Assembly (NCBI RefSeq): GCF_017569185.1
Contig: NZ_CP071869.1
Span: forward strand, 3,882,501-3,946,500
DNA: 64,000 nucleotides
From: Polaribacter cellanae
GTDB taxonomy: Bacteria > Bacteroidota > Bacteroidia > Flavobacteriales > Flavobacteriaceae
Reading direction: 5' to 3'
Shown: positions 46,411 through 56,700 of the stretch, in pieces
Layout of the letters: the number at the start of each line of letters is the position of its first letter
How positions within the stretch are numbered: the first letter of the stretch is position 1
Notes under the pieces: generated by a model
The model's database searches: none
What the model saw: only the letters and a program-made list of their open reading frames with translations
What the model was told of the DNA's origin: nothing
Made by a program: the position numbers and the translations under genes

Positions 46411-48792
46411 ATGCAAAAACATAATGATATTATAAACTCTCATATTGAAGAAAACGATACAATAAACATTAGAGAGGAGATAGAGAAATATGCACTTCAT
46501 TGGAAATGGTTTGTTATTGGTGTTATTTTAGCAATTATAGGAGCTTTTTTATATTTGAGATATACAACGCCACAATACAATGCATCTGCTACAATTATGA
46601 TTAAAGACAATCAAAAGTCTGGTATATCGCAAGAATTATCTGCCATTGCAGATTTGGGAATTGTAGGAACAGGTTCTGTCAACAATACAGACAACGAAAT
46701 AGAAATTATAAAATCTCGAAAAATTATTGGTCAAGTTGTAGATTCTTTAAATTTAGACATTGCTTATTTTAGAGAAGGTAGGATAAAGAAAACTGAATTA
46801 TATAAAACTAGCCCAATTAGATTAGTGTTTTTATCAAAAGACTCTACTTTTACTAATAAAGACACTTTAATTACAGTTTCATTTAAAGATAAAAATGAAT
46901 TTTATTTAAAAAATATTGACAAAGAAATTATTTCAACGCATCAATATAATGAAGTTGTTAGCTCTAAAATTGGGGAGTTTAAAATCACGAAAGATTCAAT
47001 AACAGATGATGATGAATCTGATGTCTTTATCACGATTAATAAGAGATCTAAAATTATTGATGGATATAGAAAAGGTGTTAATATTAATCCAATTGGGAAG
47101 AACTCAAGTGTTCTCTCACTTTCCATTAATAATACAGTTCGAGAAAAAGCAGAAGATTTTCTAGATGAATTGGTAAAACAATACAATTTAGATGCGATAA
47201 ACGATAAAAGTGAGGTTTCTAAGAAAACAAAAGAATTTTTAGAAGAAAGATTAGCGAAAGTATACTTAGACTTGGCATCTATACAAGATTCTGCTAAAAA
47301 TTATAAAAAAGACAATAGAATAACAGGTCTTTCAAAAGAAGGTGAGTTGGCTTTAGAAAATGCTTCTAAAAACAATGAAAAATTAATCGATTTAAAAATT
47401 CAACTAACATTAGCAGAGTCCATTGCGAATAATTTAAAGAAAAATAGTTCTTCGGATAAAACACTACCTCAAAACTTAGGTTTTTCTGACGTTAGTATCA
47501 CTTCTTCTATTGAGAAATATAATGAATTGGTGTTAACAAAAAATAGGTTAACCATTAATGCAGGTGAAAAAAATCCAGGGGTTTTACAGCTAATTTCTGA
47601 GATTGAAAATCTAAGATTAAATTTAAGGAAAAGTATTGATAACTTAATTTTCTCCTTAAAGTCAGAGTTAAATAGTTTACAAAAGGCTGCTACTTTAGTT
47701 AATAATAAAGTTTCTTCAATTCCTTCTATAGAAAGAGGTTATATTGATATTGCAAGACAACAAGAAATTATAGCAAATTTATATTCGTATTTGTTAAAAA
47801 AGAAAGAAGAAACAGCTATATCTTTAGCAGTTACTGTACCAAATGCAAAAATAATTGATGTTGCTTACAGTTCAGAAAAACCAGTTTCTCCAAAGAAAAA
47901 AATTATTTATTTAGCGGCATTACTATTAGGTTTTCTAATCCCTTTTATTATTATTTATTTGAAAAATTTATTAGATACTAAAATTCATAATAAAAAAGAT
48001 GTTGAAGCAGCTCTATCCGTTCCTTTTCTTGGAGACATTCCAAAATCTGAAAGCAATGAGAAAGTTATTGTAAGTCATGATGCTAGGTCAAGTGGTTCTG
48101 AAGCATTTCGTTTAATAAGAACGAACTTAGATTTCATGCTTGCGAACAATACAAAAAATAGTAAGTTTGTCTTTATTACTTCTACTACAAGTGGAGAAGG
48201 AAAATCTTTTATCTCCATTAATTTAGCAGCTACTTTAGCGCTTTCAGGAAAAAAAGTGTTATTAATGGGTATGGATTTACGAGCACCAAAAGTAACAGAA
48301 TATTTAGGGATAGAAAGTAGAAAAGGGGTTACGAATTACATTACAAATAATAATTTAACTTTAGATGATATTAAATTTACTATTCCAGAAGCTAAAGGAT
48401 TAGATATTATTTCTTCTGGAGCAATTCCGCCAAATCCGGCTGAATTATTAGCGAGTAAAAGTGTTGAAAATTTATTCAAAGAAGTTAGAGATTTAGATTA
48501 TTACGACTTTATTATCGTTGATACTGCTCCAGTTAACCTGGTAACAGATACGCTTTTAATTTCTAAATATGCAGACATGTTTTTATATGTAGTAAGAGCA
48601 AATTATTTAGATAAAAGGTTATTAGCTGTGCCAGAAGAGTTGTATAAGAATAAAAGATTACCAAATATGTCTATCGTTTTAAACGATACAGATCCAAAGC
48701 GAAGTTATGGTTATGGATATGGTGGATATGGTTATGGGTATCTTTCCGAAGATGAAACAAAACCTTGGTATAAAAAGATGTTTTCTAAATAG
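46411..48792 (+). CDS. wzc: Wzc-like tyrosine autokinase and chain-length regulator
   Basis: 793 residues. A Wzz domain with membrane segments at about 33-53 and 495-517 bounds a long periplasmic coiled region. The C-terminal BY-kinase has Walker A in TTSGEGKSFISINLA (about 592-606), MGMDLRAPKV as Walker A', DFIIVDTAPV as Walker B, and a tyrosine cluster, YGYGYGGYGYGY, with six tyrosines. Its phosphorylation cycle controls polymerisation and export. Starts 3 bp after wza. The matching phosphatase is encoded convergently. Confidence 0.95.
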   Translation: MQKHNDIINSHIEENDTINIREEIEKYALHWKWFVIGVILAIIGAFLYLRYTTPQYNASATIMIKDNQKSGISQELSAIADLGIVGTGSVNNTDNEIEIIKSRKIIGQVVDSLNLDIAYFREGRIKKTELYKTSPIRLVFLSKDSTFTNKDTLITVSFKDKNEFYLKNIDKEIISTHQYNEVVSSKIGEFKITKDSITDDDESDVFITINKRSKIIDGYRKGVNINPIGKNSSVLSLSINNTVREKAEDFLDELVKQYNLDAINDKSEVSKKTKEFLEERLAKVYLDLASIQDSAKNYKKDNRITGLSKEGELALENASKNNEKLIDLKIQLTLAESIANNLKKNSSSDKTLPQNLGFSDVSITSSIEKYNELVLTKNRLTINAGEKNPGVLQLISEIENLRLNLRKSIDNLIFSLKSELNSLQKAATLVNNKVSSIPSIERGYIDIARQQEIIANLYSYLLKKKEETAISLAVTVPNAKIIDVAYSSEKPVSPKKKIIYLAALLLGFLIPFIIIYLKNLLDTKIHNKKDVEAALSVPFLGDIPKSESNEKVIVSHDARSSGSEAFRLIRTNLDFMLANNTKNSKFVFITSTTSGEGKSFISINLAATLALSGKKVLLMGMDLRAPKVTEYLGIESRKGVTNYITNNNLTLDDIKFTIPEAKGLDIISSGAIPPNPAELLASKSVENLFKEVRDLDYYDFIIVDTAPVNLVTDTLLISKYADMFLYVVRANYLDKRLLAVPEELYKNKRLPNMSIVLNDTDPKRSYGYGYGGYGYGYLSEDETKPWYKKMFSK

Positions 48793-48801
48793 AAATATTT
48801 T

Positions 48802-49542
48802 TTAGTTAAATACTTTACCATTATTAATCAATAGTTTCTCAATTTTTGTATAATTTTTTTTCGTTCCAATCTTTTTAAGTAATTCTAAATGCTGATTGTG
48901 ATGCGTGTCTGAACCTACAAAATCGTACATATTTGCCTTTAAAAGTTCATGACTAATTTTTTGAACATTTTTTCCATATTGCTCCGTTAATGAAAGCAAG
49001 TTCAATTGAAACAAACAACCCGCCTTTTTAAGTTTGTAAAAGTTGTTGAAATCGTTATGATAAAAATTATATCGTTCAGGATGTGCCAATACAGGTTTGT
49101 AGCCTTTTAACTGAATTTCAAAAAGAATTTCATATAGATTAATAGGAGCATTAAAATAAGACATTTCCACTAAAACATAATTATCTTTTAAAGTAAGAAT
49201 GTCATTTTTTTCTAAACGAAAGCTAAATTGTTCATCCATCATATACTCTGCAGCAGCATTTATCTTAATATCTAAATAACCTTTTTCTTTTAAGGCACTT
49301 TGTACTTCAATAAGCTTACTTTTTATAGTTTCAGAAGAGTTTGGGTAAACATCACCTAAAACATGTGGAGTCGTTATAAAGTTCTTAATTCCATAAGAAT
49401 ACATCTTCAAAATTAATTCTAATGATTTTTTTAGGTTTTTTGCACCATCATCTATACCTGGTAATAAATGCGAATGGATGTCAATAAAATTATCAGAGAA
49501 AAAATCCGTTAAGGGTATTGTTTTCTTCTTTAAAAAAAGCAT
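48802..49542 (-). CDS. PHP-type tyrosine phosphatase, CpsB/CapC-like
   Basis: 246 residues. DIHSHLLPGIDDGAKN is the metal-binding start of the PHP fold; further metal ligands lie in TPHV, LAHPERY and GSDTHH. The CpsB/YwqE family removes phosphate from the C-terminal tyrosines of BY-kinases. The gene faces wzc, with 9 bp between the two stops, and has its own promoter, possibly TAAATTTG (49566-49559, minus strand). The enzyme fold is of the type common in Gram-positives and Bacteroidota, unlike the Wzb of E. coli. Confidence 0.92.
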   Translation of the reverse strand: MLFLKKKTIPLTDFFSDNFIDIHSHLLPGIDDGAKNLKKSLELILKMYSYGIKNFITTPHVLGDVYPNSSETIKSKLIEVQSALKEKGYLDIKINAAAEYMMDEQFSFRLEKNDILTLKDNYVLVEMSYFNAPINLYEILFEIQLKGYKPVLAHPERYNFYHNDFNNFYKLKKAGCLFQLNLLSLTEQYGKNVQKISHELLKANMYDFVGSDTHHNQHLELLKKIGTKKNYTKIEKLLINNGKVFN

Positions 49543-49618
49543 AAATTAAATTTTATCACAAATTTACAACATTTCAGATTATTTATGATAACGAAATCGA
49601 TTGAAGTTTTAGTAATTA

Positions 49619-49649
49619 TTGCCAAAATGCTTCTGTTGTTATATATTTG
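49619..49649 (+). promoter_or_regulatory. Promoter of the BadF/BadG kinase gene
   Basis: TTG (49619-49621) and TATATTTG (49642-49649) are 20 bp apart. An upstream TTG codon at 49647 lies inside the -7 box, so it cannot be the translation start; ATG 49668 is chosen. Confidence 0.65.
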
Positions 49650-49667
49650 ATAATAAATACAAATAAT

Positions 49668-50519
49668 ATGATTTTAATTGCAGATGGAGGTTCTACCAAA
49701 GCAGATTGGATAGCCATAAATAAAGATAAAAACGAAGAATTTAGAGTAAGAACTTTAGGTTTAAATCCAGCTGTTGTTCCAGAAGAAGAATTGCATAATA
49801 GAATTATAAATATGTTTCAGTTAATAAACATTAAAGACGATGTTACTGAAATTCACTTTTATGGAGCTGGTTGTGGAACTCCTAAACCTGTTGATATTTT
49901 AAAAAAAATATTAGAATCTATTTTTATAAATGCAAAAGTTTTTATTGCGGAAGATATGTTGGCAGCAGTTTATGCAGCAACTGGTAAAAATCCTGGAATG
50001 GTTTGTATTTTAGGAACGGGATCTAATAGTTGTTATTTCGATGGTAATGAGATGCAGATGTTGGTACCTTCTTTGGGGTATATTTTAATGGACGAAGCAA
50101 GTGGTAATTATTTTGGTAAGAAGCTAATTGTAGATTATTTTTATGGTAAAATGCCAAAAGCAATTGCAGAAAAGTTTAACGAGGAGTTTAATTTAGAAGC
50201 AGATTATATCAAGAAAAATATATATAAAGAGCCAAACCCAAACATGTATTTAGCTTCTTTTGCAAAATTTATGTTCGACTTTAAAGACGAAAAATATATT
50301 AAAAGAATTATTAAAAAAGGGTTTCAAGAATTTTTTAAATATAGAATTTTACCTTACAACATTAATAATGAAACTAAAATTTATTTTATAGGTTCTATTG
50401 CGCATTATTTTAGAGATATTTTAGAGAAAATTGCTCGAAAAAATAATTTACAATTAACAGATGTTATCCAAAGACCTATTGACAATTTATTAGAATACCA
50501 TAGAAATAATATCAACTAA
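49668..50519 (+). CDS. BadF/BadG/BcrA ATPase family protein (GlcNAc-kinase-like)
   Basis: 283 residues. ASKHA fold, with LIADGGSTKADWIAI (phosphate 1), CILGTGSNSCYFDG (phosphate 2) and YFIGSIAHYF. Relatives phosphorylate N-acetylglucosamine or similar amino sugars. Beside murF and near anmK in the same window, a cell-wall recycling role is plausible but unproved. It overlaps the murF 3' end by 8 bp on the opposite strand. Confidence 0.82.
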   Translation: MILIADGGSTKADWIAINKDKNEEFRVRTLGLNPAVVPEEELHNRIINMFQLINIKDDVTEIHFYGAGCGTPKPVDILKKILESIFINAKVFIAEDMLAAVYAATGKNPGMVCILGTGSNSCYFDGNEMQMLVPSLGYILMDEASGNYFGKKLIVDYFYGKMPKAIAEKFNEEFNLEADYIKKNIYKEPNPNMYLASFAKFMFDFKDEKYIKRIIKKGFQEFFKYRILPYNINNETKIYFIGSIAHYFRDILEKIARKNNLQLTDVIQRPIDNLLEYHRNNIN

Positions 50520-51768
50520 TAAAGTCGAGAATTCTTTCTAATTGCATACCTCTAGAACCTTTAATTAAAATAGACTGATTTTCCAGAGGTTTTTTTATGA
50601 TGTATAGTTTCAAACTTTCAAACGTTTTAAAGGTTTTGTTTTTGGTTTTAGTCTTGTGGAATAACTCCCCAACATACAATATGTTTTTAAAGGAATAACT
50701 ATCACACAAATCTACAATTGCTTGGTGTTCTTTAGAGCTATCTTTTCCTAATTCGAACATGTCTCCTAAAATAACTGTTTTATCTGTTTCTTTTAAAAGT
50801 AAGAAATTATCCAAAGCAGCTTTCATGCTAGATGGATTTGCATTATAGGCATCTAAAATAATTGTATTACAAGTTGTTTTTATAATTTGAGAACGATTAT
50901 TTGTCGGAGAATACTTTTCTATTGCTTTTTTAATAATTTCATCAGAAATATTAAAATAACTACCAAATGTTATAGCAACTGCAATGTTTGTATAATTATA
51001 TTTTCCAATTAAGTTGCTGGAAATATTTTTAGAATTGTAAGTTAGTTTCACAAATGGGTTTGCTTCCAAAAATTTAATTTTATCAGAAAAAAGAACGCTG
51101 TTACAGTTTGCAGTTTTTTCCATTTGAATGCAATCATTAGGGTTTACAAAAGCGGTTTTTTTATTTTTAATCAAGTAATTATACAATTCACTTTTGCCTT
51201 TTATAACACCTTCCATTCCTCCAAAACCCTCTAAATGTGCTTTTCCAAAGTTTGTAATATACCCAAAATCTGGTTGAGCAATCGAACATAAAAATGCTAT
51301 TTCTTTTTGGTGATTTGCACCCATTTCAACAATACCAATTTCTGTACTTGGAGTTATAGATAGTAAAGTTAGTGGAACTCCAATATGGTTGTTTAAATTA
51401 CCAGCAGTGGCAGTAGTTTTATATTTTTCTGAAAGCACACAATTTATAAGTTCTTTCGTAGTCGTTTTTCCATTACTGCCTGTTAAACCAATAATGGGAA
51501 TGTTTAATTGAATTCTGTGATATTTTGCTAAATTTTGTAATGTTTCTAATACATTATCAACTAAGATGGTTTTATTTTCAATTTCGTAATCTGGTTCATC
51601 TATTATAGCATATTTAGCTCCTAATTCTAAAGCTTTTTTTGCAAATTTATTTCCATTAAAATTATTGCCCTTTAATGCGAAAAAAATAGTGTTAGAACGA
51701 ATTTTTCTAGTATCTGTATCAACTAAATAATGTTCTGTATATTTTTTGTAAATATCTTTTATGCTCAT
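50512..51768 (-). CDS. murF: UDP-N-acetylmuramoyl-tripeptide--D-Ala-D-Ala ligase
   Basis: 418 residues, slightly short for MurF. The ATP motif GLTGSNGKTTTKELI lies at about 94-108, and GIVEMGANHQKEI and LDAYNANPSSMKAAL are family blocks. It adds D-Ala-D-Ala to the muramoyl tripeptide in the cytoplasm. Just downstream of gldJ on the same strand, an order common in Flavobacteriia. Confidence 0.95.
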   Translation of the reverse strand: MSIKDIYKKYTEHYLVDTDTRKIRSNTIFFALKGNNFNGNKFAKKALELGAKYAIIDEPDYEIENKTILVDNVLETLQNLAKYHRIQLNIPIIGLTGSNGKTTTKELINCVLSEKYKTTATAGNLNNHIGVPLTLLSITPSTEIGIVEMGANHQKEIAFLCSIAQPDFGYITNFGKAHLEGFGGMEGVIKGKSELYNYLIKNKKTAFVNPNDCIQMEKTANCNSVLFSDKIKFLEANPFVKLTYNSKNISSNLIGKYNYTNIAVAITFGSYFNISDEIIKKAIEKYSPTNNRSQIIKTTCNTIILDAYNANPSSMKAALDNFLLLKETDKTVILGDMFELGKDSSKEHQAIVDLCDSYSFKNILYVGELFHKTKTKNKTFKTFESLKLYIIKKPLENQSILIKGSRGMQLERILDFIS

Positions 51769-51853
51769 CTTTTAAATCTCAAATATAATTTTTTTAGGTA
51801 TTTTTCTTTTGGAGAGCTCGAAAGTTTTTTTAGAAAGTTTCGAGAGAGGAAAA

Positions 51854-51888
51854 ATAAAAAACCTCATTGTAAAGATAACAATGAGGTT
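51854..51888 (-). terminator. Terminator after gldJ
   Basis: ACCTCATTGT (51861-51870) pairs exactly with ACAATGAGGT (51878-51887). On the minus strand the hairpin is followed by a U run (from the A run at 51855-51860). It lies between gldJ and murF. Confidence 0.85.
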
Positions 51889-51913
51889 GTAAATATTCTA
51901 AAGATACATTAAA

Positions 51914-53584
51914 TTATCTAGTTGAGGTTCTTTTTTTTCTTTTCTTGTAAGTCATTGGACCTAATTTATCTGTAACACATCTAAAACCAATGTAGTTTGT
52001 AGCCATATATTCTGGTAAATATCTTCTTTGAGCTGGGTCTAACCAATATTCTCTATCGGACCAAGAGCCACCTTTGTAAACTCTTGTTCTATCACTAATT
52101 AAAGTTGTTCTGTTTTTTGCATCTGTAGCAATAATATCTTTTCCTGTAATAGAATCTCTTATCCTCATTGGTCTTTTTGGAGAGTTGTACATACTAGGTC
52201 TAGATGCAAATCTCTCTTCGTCATCTTCGAAATAACGTGTAGAGTTTAAATCTCCATCTCCAATATTTGCATTTTCTGCTTTCGAGAAATTTGTTCTAAA
52301 AGTAGCATCGTCTTTTGTGATTGGAATGTATTTTATAGAACCAGGAAGCTGTTTTGGTATAATTCTGCCATTTGGTAAAGTATCATATTCAACTTGTGCA
52401 TTTTCATCTCCAACAATAACAACTTGCCCATTTTCATTAATCATTTTCTTGGTAAATAAATTACCTCTAAAATAGTTAAAGTCATTTGCTTCGTTATCTA
52501 TAATTGGTCTATAAACATCTGCCACCCATTCTGCAACGTTTCCAGACATGTCATATAAACCGAAAGCATTTGGAGGGTACGATTTTATACGAATTGGAAT
52601 ATCAGACCCATCTGAACTCCAGCCAGGTAAACCACTATAGTTTCCATTCCCTTGTTTAAAGTTTGCTAATTGGTTTCCTCTAAAGCGTTTTTTCTTTTCT
52701 CTAGTATATTTTCCATTCCAAGCATACTTCTTTCTACCTCTAATATTGTTGTATTCTCTGTTTTCAATAATTGCTTTTGCAGCAAATTCCCATTCTGCTT
52801 CTGTTGGTAATCTAAATTTTTGTTGAAGAATTCCATCTGCTTTTGTAATTTTTCTTCCTTGAAAAGAATTTGATTTAGCACTAGAAGATTTTCCTCTTAC
52901 TCTAACACCTTTTTTATAAATAGTAGTATCTCCTTCAAATAGTTTAGAGTCGTCCACTAAAAAAACATCAGTGTCAAAAAAGTTTCTTACAGAATCTTTT
53001 TCAAAAATATTTTCGATATGTCCTTTTTCGATTAATGTTTTTAAGTTTACGGCATTTGTTCTCCATTTACAATATTCATTTGCTTGTAACCAGCTTACAC
53101 CAACTACAGGATAATCTGCATATGCTGGGTGACGAAAATAATTTTCAGCTAAAAGGTCTGTATTCCCTAAACTCTTCCTCCAAACCAAAGTATCTGGTAA
53201 AACAGAGCTATAGATGTGCTTGTATTTTTCTTCAGAAGGAGGAAAAACATCTTTTATATATTGTACATATAAAAAATATTCCGAATTTGTAACTTCTGCT
53301 TCATCCATAAAAAACGAACGAACGTGCATTTTTTTTGGAGTTGTATTCCAATCGAACATAACATCGTCTTGCACTTCTCCCATTGTAAAGGTACCACCTT
53401 CAATCTCTACCATTCCTAAAGGTGGTTTTTGACCCTTGAAAGAACTAGAACGAATATAATTACCATTTTTAGGGTCATTAAAAGATAAACCTGTTAAACG
53501 AGATTTACCAGCATTTGATCTATTACAATTTGCTAAAAGCAATGTTGTTAGAGCAATTAAAGTTATTTTTAAGATATTTTTCAT
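51914..53584 (-). CDS. gldJ: Gliding motility lipoprotein GldJ
   Basis: 556 residues from the ATG at 53584 (MKNILKITLIALTTLLLANC); an upstream TTG is less likely. Lipobox LANC, Cys20. A formylglycine-generating-enzyme-like domain fills the body: MVEIEGGTFTMGEVQDD, PVVGVSWLQANEYCKWR, FRLPTEAEWEFAAK, GLYDMSGNVAEWV and YKGGSWSDREYW. GldJ is needed for gliding and to stabilise GldK and the type IX secretion system. Divergent from porU across about 200 bp; a possible -7 TAAATTGC lies at 53633-53626. Confidence 0.96.
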   Translation of the reverse strand: MKNILKITLIALTTLLLANCNRSNAGKSRLTGLSFNDPKNGNYIRSSSFKGQKPPLGMVEIEGGTFTMGEVQDDVMFDWNTTPKKMHVRSFFMDEAEVTNSEYFLYVQYIKDVFPPSEEKYKHIYSSVLPDTLVWRKSLGNTDLLAENYFRHPAYADYPVVGVSWLQANEYCKWRTNAVNLKTLIEKGHIENIFEKDSVRNFFDTDVFLVDDSKLFEGDTTIYKKGVRVRGKSSSAKSNSFQGRKITKADGILQQKFRLPTEAEWEFAAKAIIENREYNNIRGRKKYAWNGKYTREKKKRFRGNQLANFKQGNGNYSGLPGWSSDGSDIPIRIKSYPPNAFGLYDMSGNVAEWVADVYRPIIDNEANDFNYFRGNLFTKKMINENGQVVIVGDENAQVEYDTLPNGRIIPKQLPGSIKYIPITKDDATFRTNFSKAENANIGDGDLNSTRYFEDDEERFASRPSMYNSPKRPMRIRDSITGKDIIATDAKNRTTLISDRTRVYKGGSWSDREYWLDPAQRRYLPEYMATNYIGFRCVTDKLGPMTYKKRKKRTSTR

Positions 53585-53788
53585 TTCCAAATTGAAAATT
53601 ATTTATGATTTTTCTTATTTGCGATGCAATTTACAATAATTATACTTTCAAGCAAGTAAATAATAAAATTTAACGCATCAATTTTTTGTTCACTTTTTAT
53701 TAAACGAGTACAATTTAAATTTAGTATAATTTATCTTTGTAACCATGTAAAATATCTGTAATTTATTTGCGTTATTTGAATATATTTT

Positions 53789-56700
53789 ATGAAAAGACTT
53801 TTACAACTATTTTTATTTATCTTAGTTATTCCTTTTTCCAAGGCACAAACGACTACTTCTGTTTTATCTTCTGGAAGTTGGTATAAGTTTTCTGTAGATA
53901 CTACTGGGGTTTTTAAAATTGATAAAAATTTACTACAAAGCATTGGTATTTCTACAAATGATTTAAATCCGAAGAAAATTCATATATATGGTAATGGAGG
54001 TAATTTATTACCAGAGTTAAATAGCGATTTTAGATATGAAGATTTGCAAGAAAATGCCATTTTTATAGAAGGTGAAACTGATGGAAGTTTCGATAATAGC
54101 GATTTTATTCTCTTTTATGCAAAAGGACCTCATAGTTGGAATGTAAATACAACTTCAAAAACGGCAAAACATAATCAGAACATCTATTCAGATAAAGCCT
54201 ATTACTTTATTACTGTTAACGAAACAGATGGTAAAAGAATTACAACAAAAGTACCGAATATAAATTCGTCTTCCTTAACCATAAACAAGTTCGACGATTT
54301 TACTTTTTTCGAAAAAGAAGAACTAAATATAATTGCAGCTGGCACACAATGGTTTTTTGATGATAATTTTAATGTTGAAAATACACAAAAATTTTCTATA
54401 CCTTTTAAAAAGGCTTTAACGAATGAAAATATATCTTTTAAAATAAGAGCAGTTTCTACTTCTGCAACAGCTTCTAATATAACAGCGAATATCAATGGAG
54501 AACAGATTAGATTAGCGTTTTCTGGAACAAACCCAAGTGGAGCTAATTTGAATCTTTCAAAAGCAGAATCTAAAGAGCAAACAAAGTTAATTAATAATTC
54601 TAATGAAGCCATTAATGTAGAAATTACCTACGATAATGGAGGGAATCCATCTGCAAATACCTATTTAGATTATATTGAAATTGTTGGGAAAAAGAATTTG
54701 GTTGCAAATGGAAAGCAGTTTTCGTTTAGAAGTTTCGAGCAATTTGAAGCATCTGGATCCGTAACTTTCGACATTCAAAATAAAAATAATATTTTCCAAG
54801 TTTGGGATGTGTCCGATTTTCTTTCTCCAAAATTAATTACAAACGAAAGTACTGGAAACAACTTCACTTTTAAAGATCAAACAAGAGCTAGAGATAAAAA
54901 TAATAAAGAGGTTTTAAGAGAATATGTAGTTTTAAATCAGTCTGATTTTTACATTCCAGAAACCGTGGAGAATTCTAAGGTTAAAAATCAAAATTTACAT
55001 GCATTAAAAGATATTAATTATTTAGTAGTAACAAATTCAGAATTATCTTCTCAAGCACAAAGATTGGCAGATTACCACAAAAAGAATTCTGGTTTAACTA
55101 CAAAAGTAGTAGTTTTAGATAAGATTTATAACGAATTTGCTTCAGGTTCTAAAGATATTACAGGAATTAGAGATTTTATAAAACACTTGTATAACAATTC
55201 GTCTGGAGATGGAAAATTAAAATATGTTTGTTTTTTTGGAGATGCTTCTTACGATTATAAAGATAGAGTTCCTGGCAACAACAATATTGTTCCAGTAAAA
55301 TTATCAATAGACAGTTTTAATTTGGCAAGTTCTTATGTTACCGACGATTATTTTGTGATGTTAGACGATAATGAAGGAACCATGTCTCCATCACATACTT
55401 TAAACGTTGCCTCCAGTAGAATCCCAGTAAGTACAACAACACAAGCAAAACAAGTTGTAGATAAAATACTATCTTACTATAATAAAACAGCTATTGGAGA
55501 TTGGCGCAATACAATTACTTTGTTAGCAGATGATGTAGATGATGATTTTGATATTCCTATACAAAGAGGTGTAGAGTCTATTGCAGACGAAATTAAAAAC
55601 AACAAGCCCGTATTTAACATTAATAAAATTTATGCAGATGCTTATGTACAGGAAAATTCTTCTGGTGGAGAACGTTATCCAGAAGTAAATAAAGCAATTA
55701 CAAATGCAATAGAAAAAGGTACTCTTGTTTTTGATTATTTTGGACATGGAGGAGAAGATGGTTTTGCTGCAGAACGAATTTTAGAAAAACCTCAAATACA
55801 AGACTTTAACAATCCAAACACATTGCCATTATTAATAACAGTTACCTGCGATTTTTCTAGGTTCGATAATCCAAATAGAATTACTGCTGGCGAACTTACA
55901 TTATGGAACAAAAATGGAGGTGCTGCAAGTATGATAACTACTACTAGAGAAGTTTATATTTCAATGGGGCAATCTTTTAATGAAGAGTTCATTCGAATTT
56001 TATTTAAGTTTCCTAATAATGGTTTAATTCCTATTGAAGATTTAACGATTTCTGAAACTTTAATGAAAACGAAAAATAATTATTCAGGCTCATTTAAATT
56101 TCAAAAATTCTTTATTTATTCTTTCGGAGACCCAGCAATGAAACTAGCAGTACCAGAACCCAATGTTAGAATTGTAAAGATGAATGGTAAAGATATTACA
56201 CAACCAACGATAAGAAAGCCAGATACTTTAAAAGCACTTTCTAAAGTAAGTTTTCAAGGAGAAGTTTTAGATAATTCAAACAATCTTTTAAGAAACTTTA
56301 ATGGCACACTTTACACCACAGTTTACGATAAATCTGTAGATAGAGAAACTTTAGGAAACAATAATTTTAACGAAAAATTACCTTTTGATACACAAGACAG
56401 TAAACTGTTTAGAGGAAAATCTACAGTTGCAAACGGAATTTTTAGTTTCGATTTTATTGTTCCTAAAGATATTAAAATAGCTTATGGCAAAGGAAAGTTA
56501 AGTTTTTATGCAGAAAATAGAAAAACAGACAAAGCAGGTTTTAATAATAAAATAACTATTGGTGGAATTGACGAAAACGCTCCAGAAGATACAGTTGGCC
56601 CAGAAATTAAATTATTTATGAATGATGAATCTTTTATAGATGGAGCCAATACAAACGCATCACCTAATTTAATAGCAGTATTGTCGGACTCCAGTGGAAT

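Noticed and set aside
54202-54612. 136-codon open frame on the minus strand
   Set aside because: Antisense to porU, with no start context or domain; a shadow of a well-supported gene.
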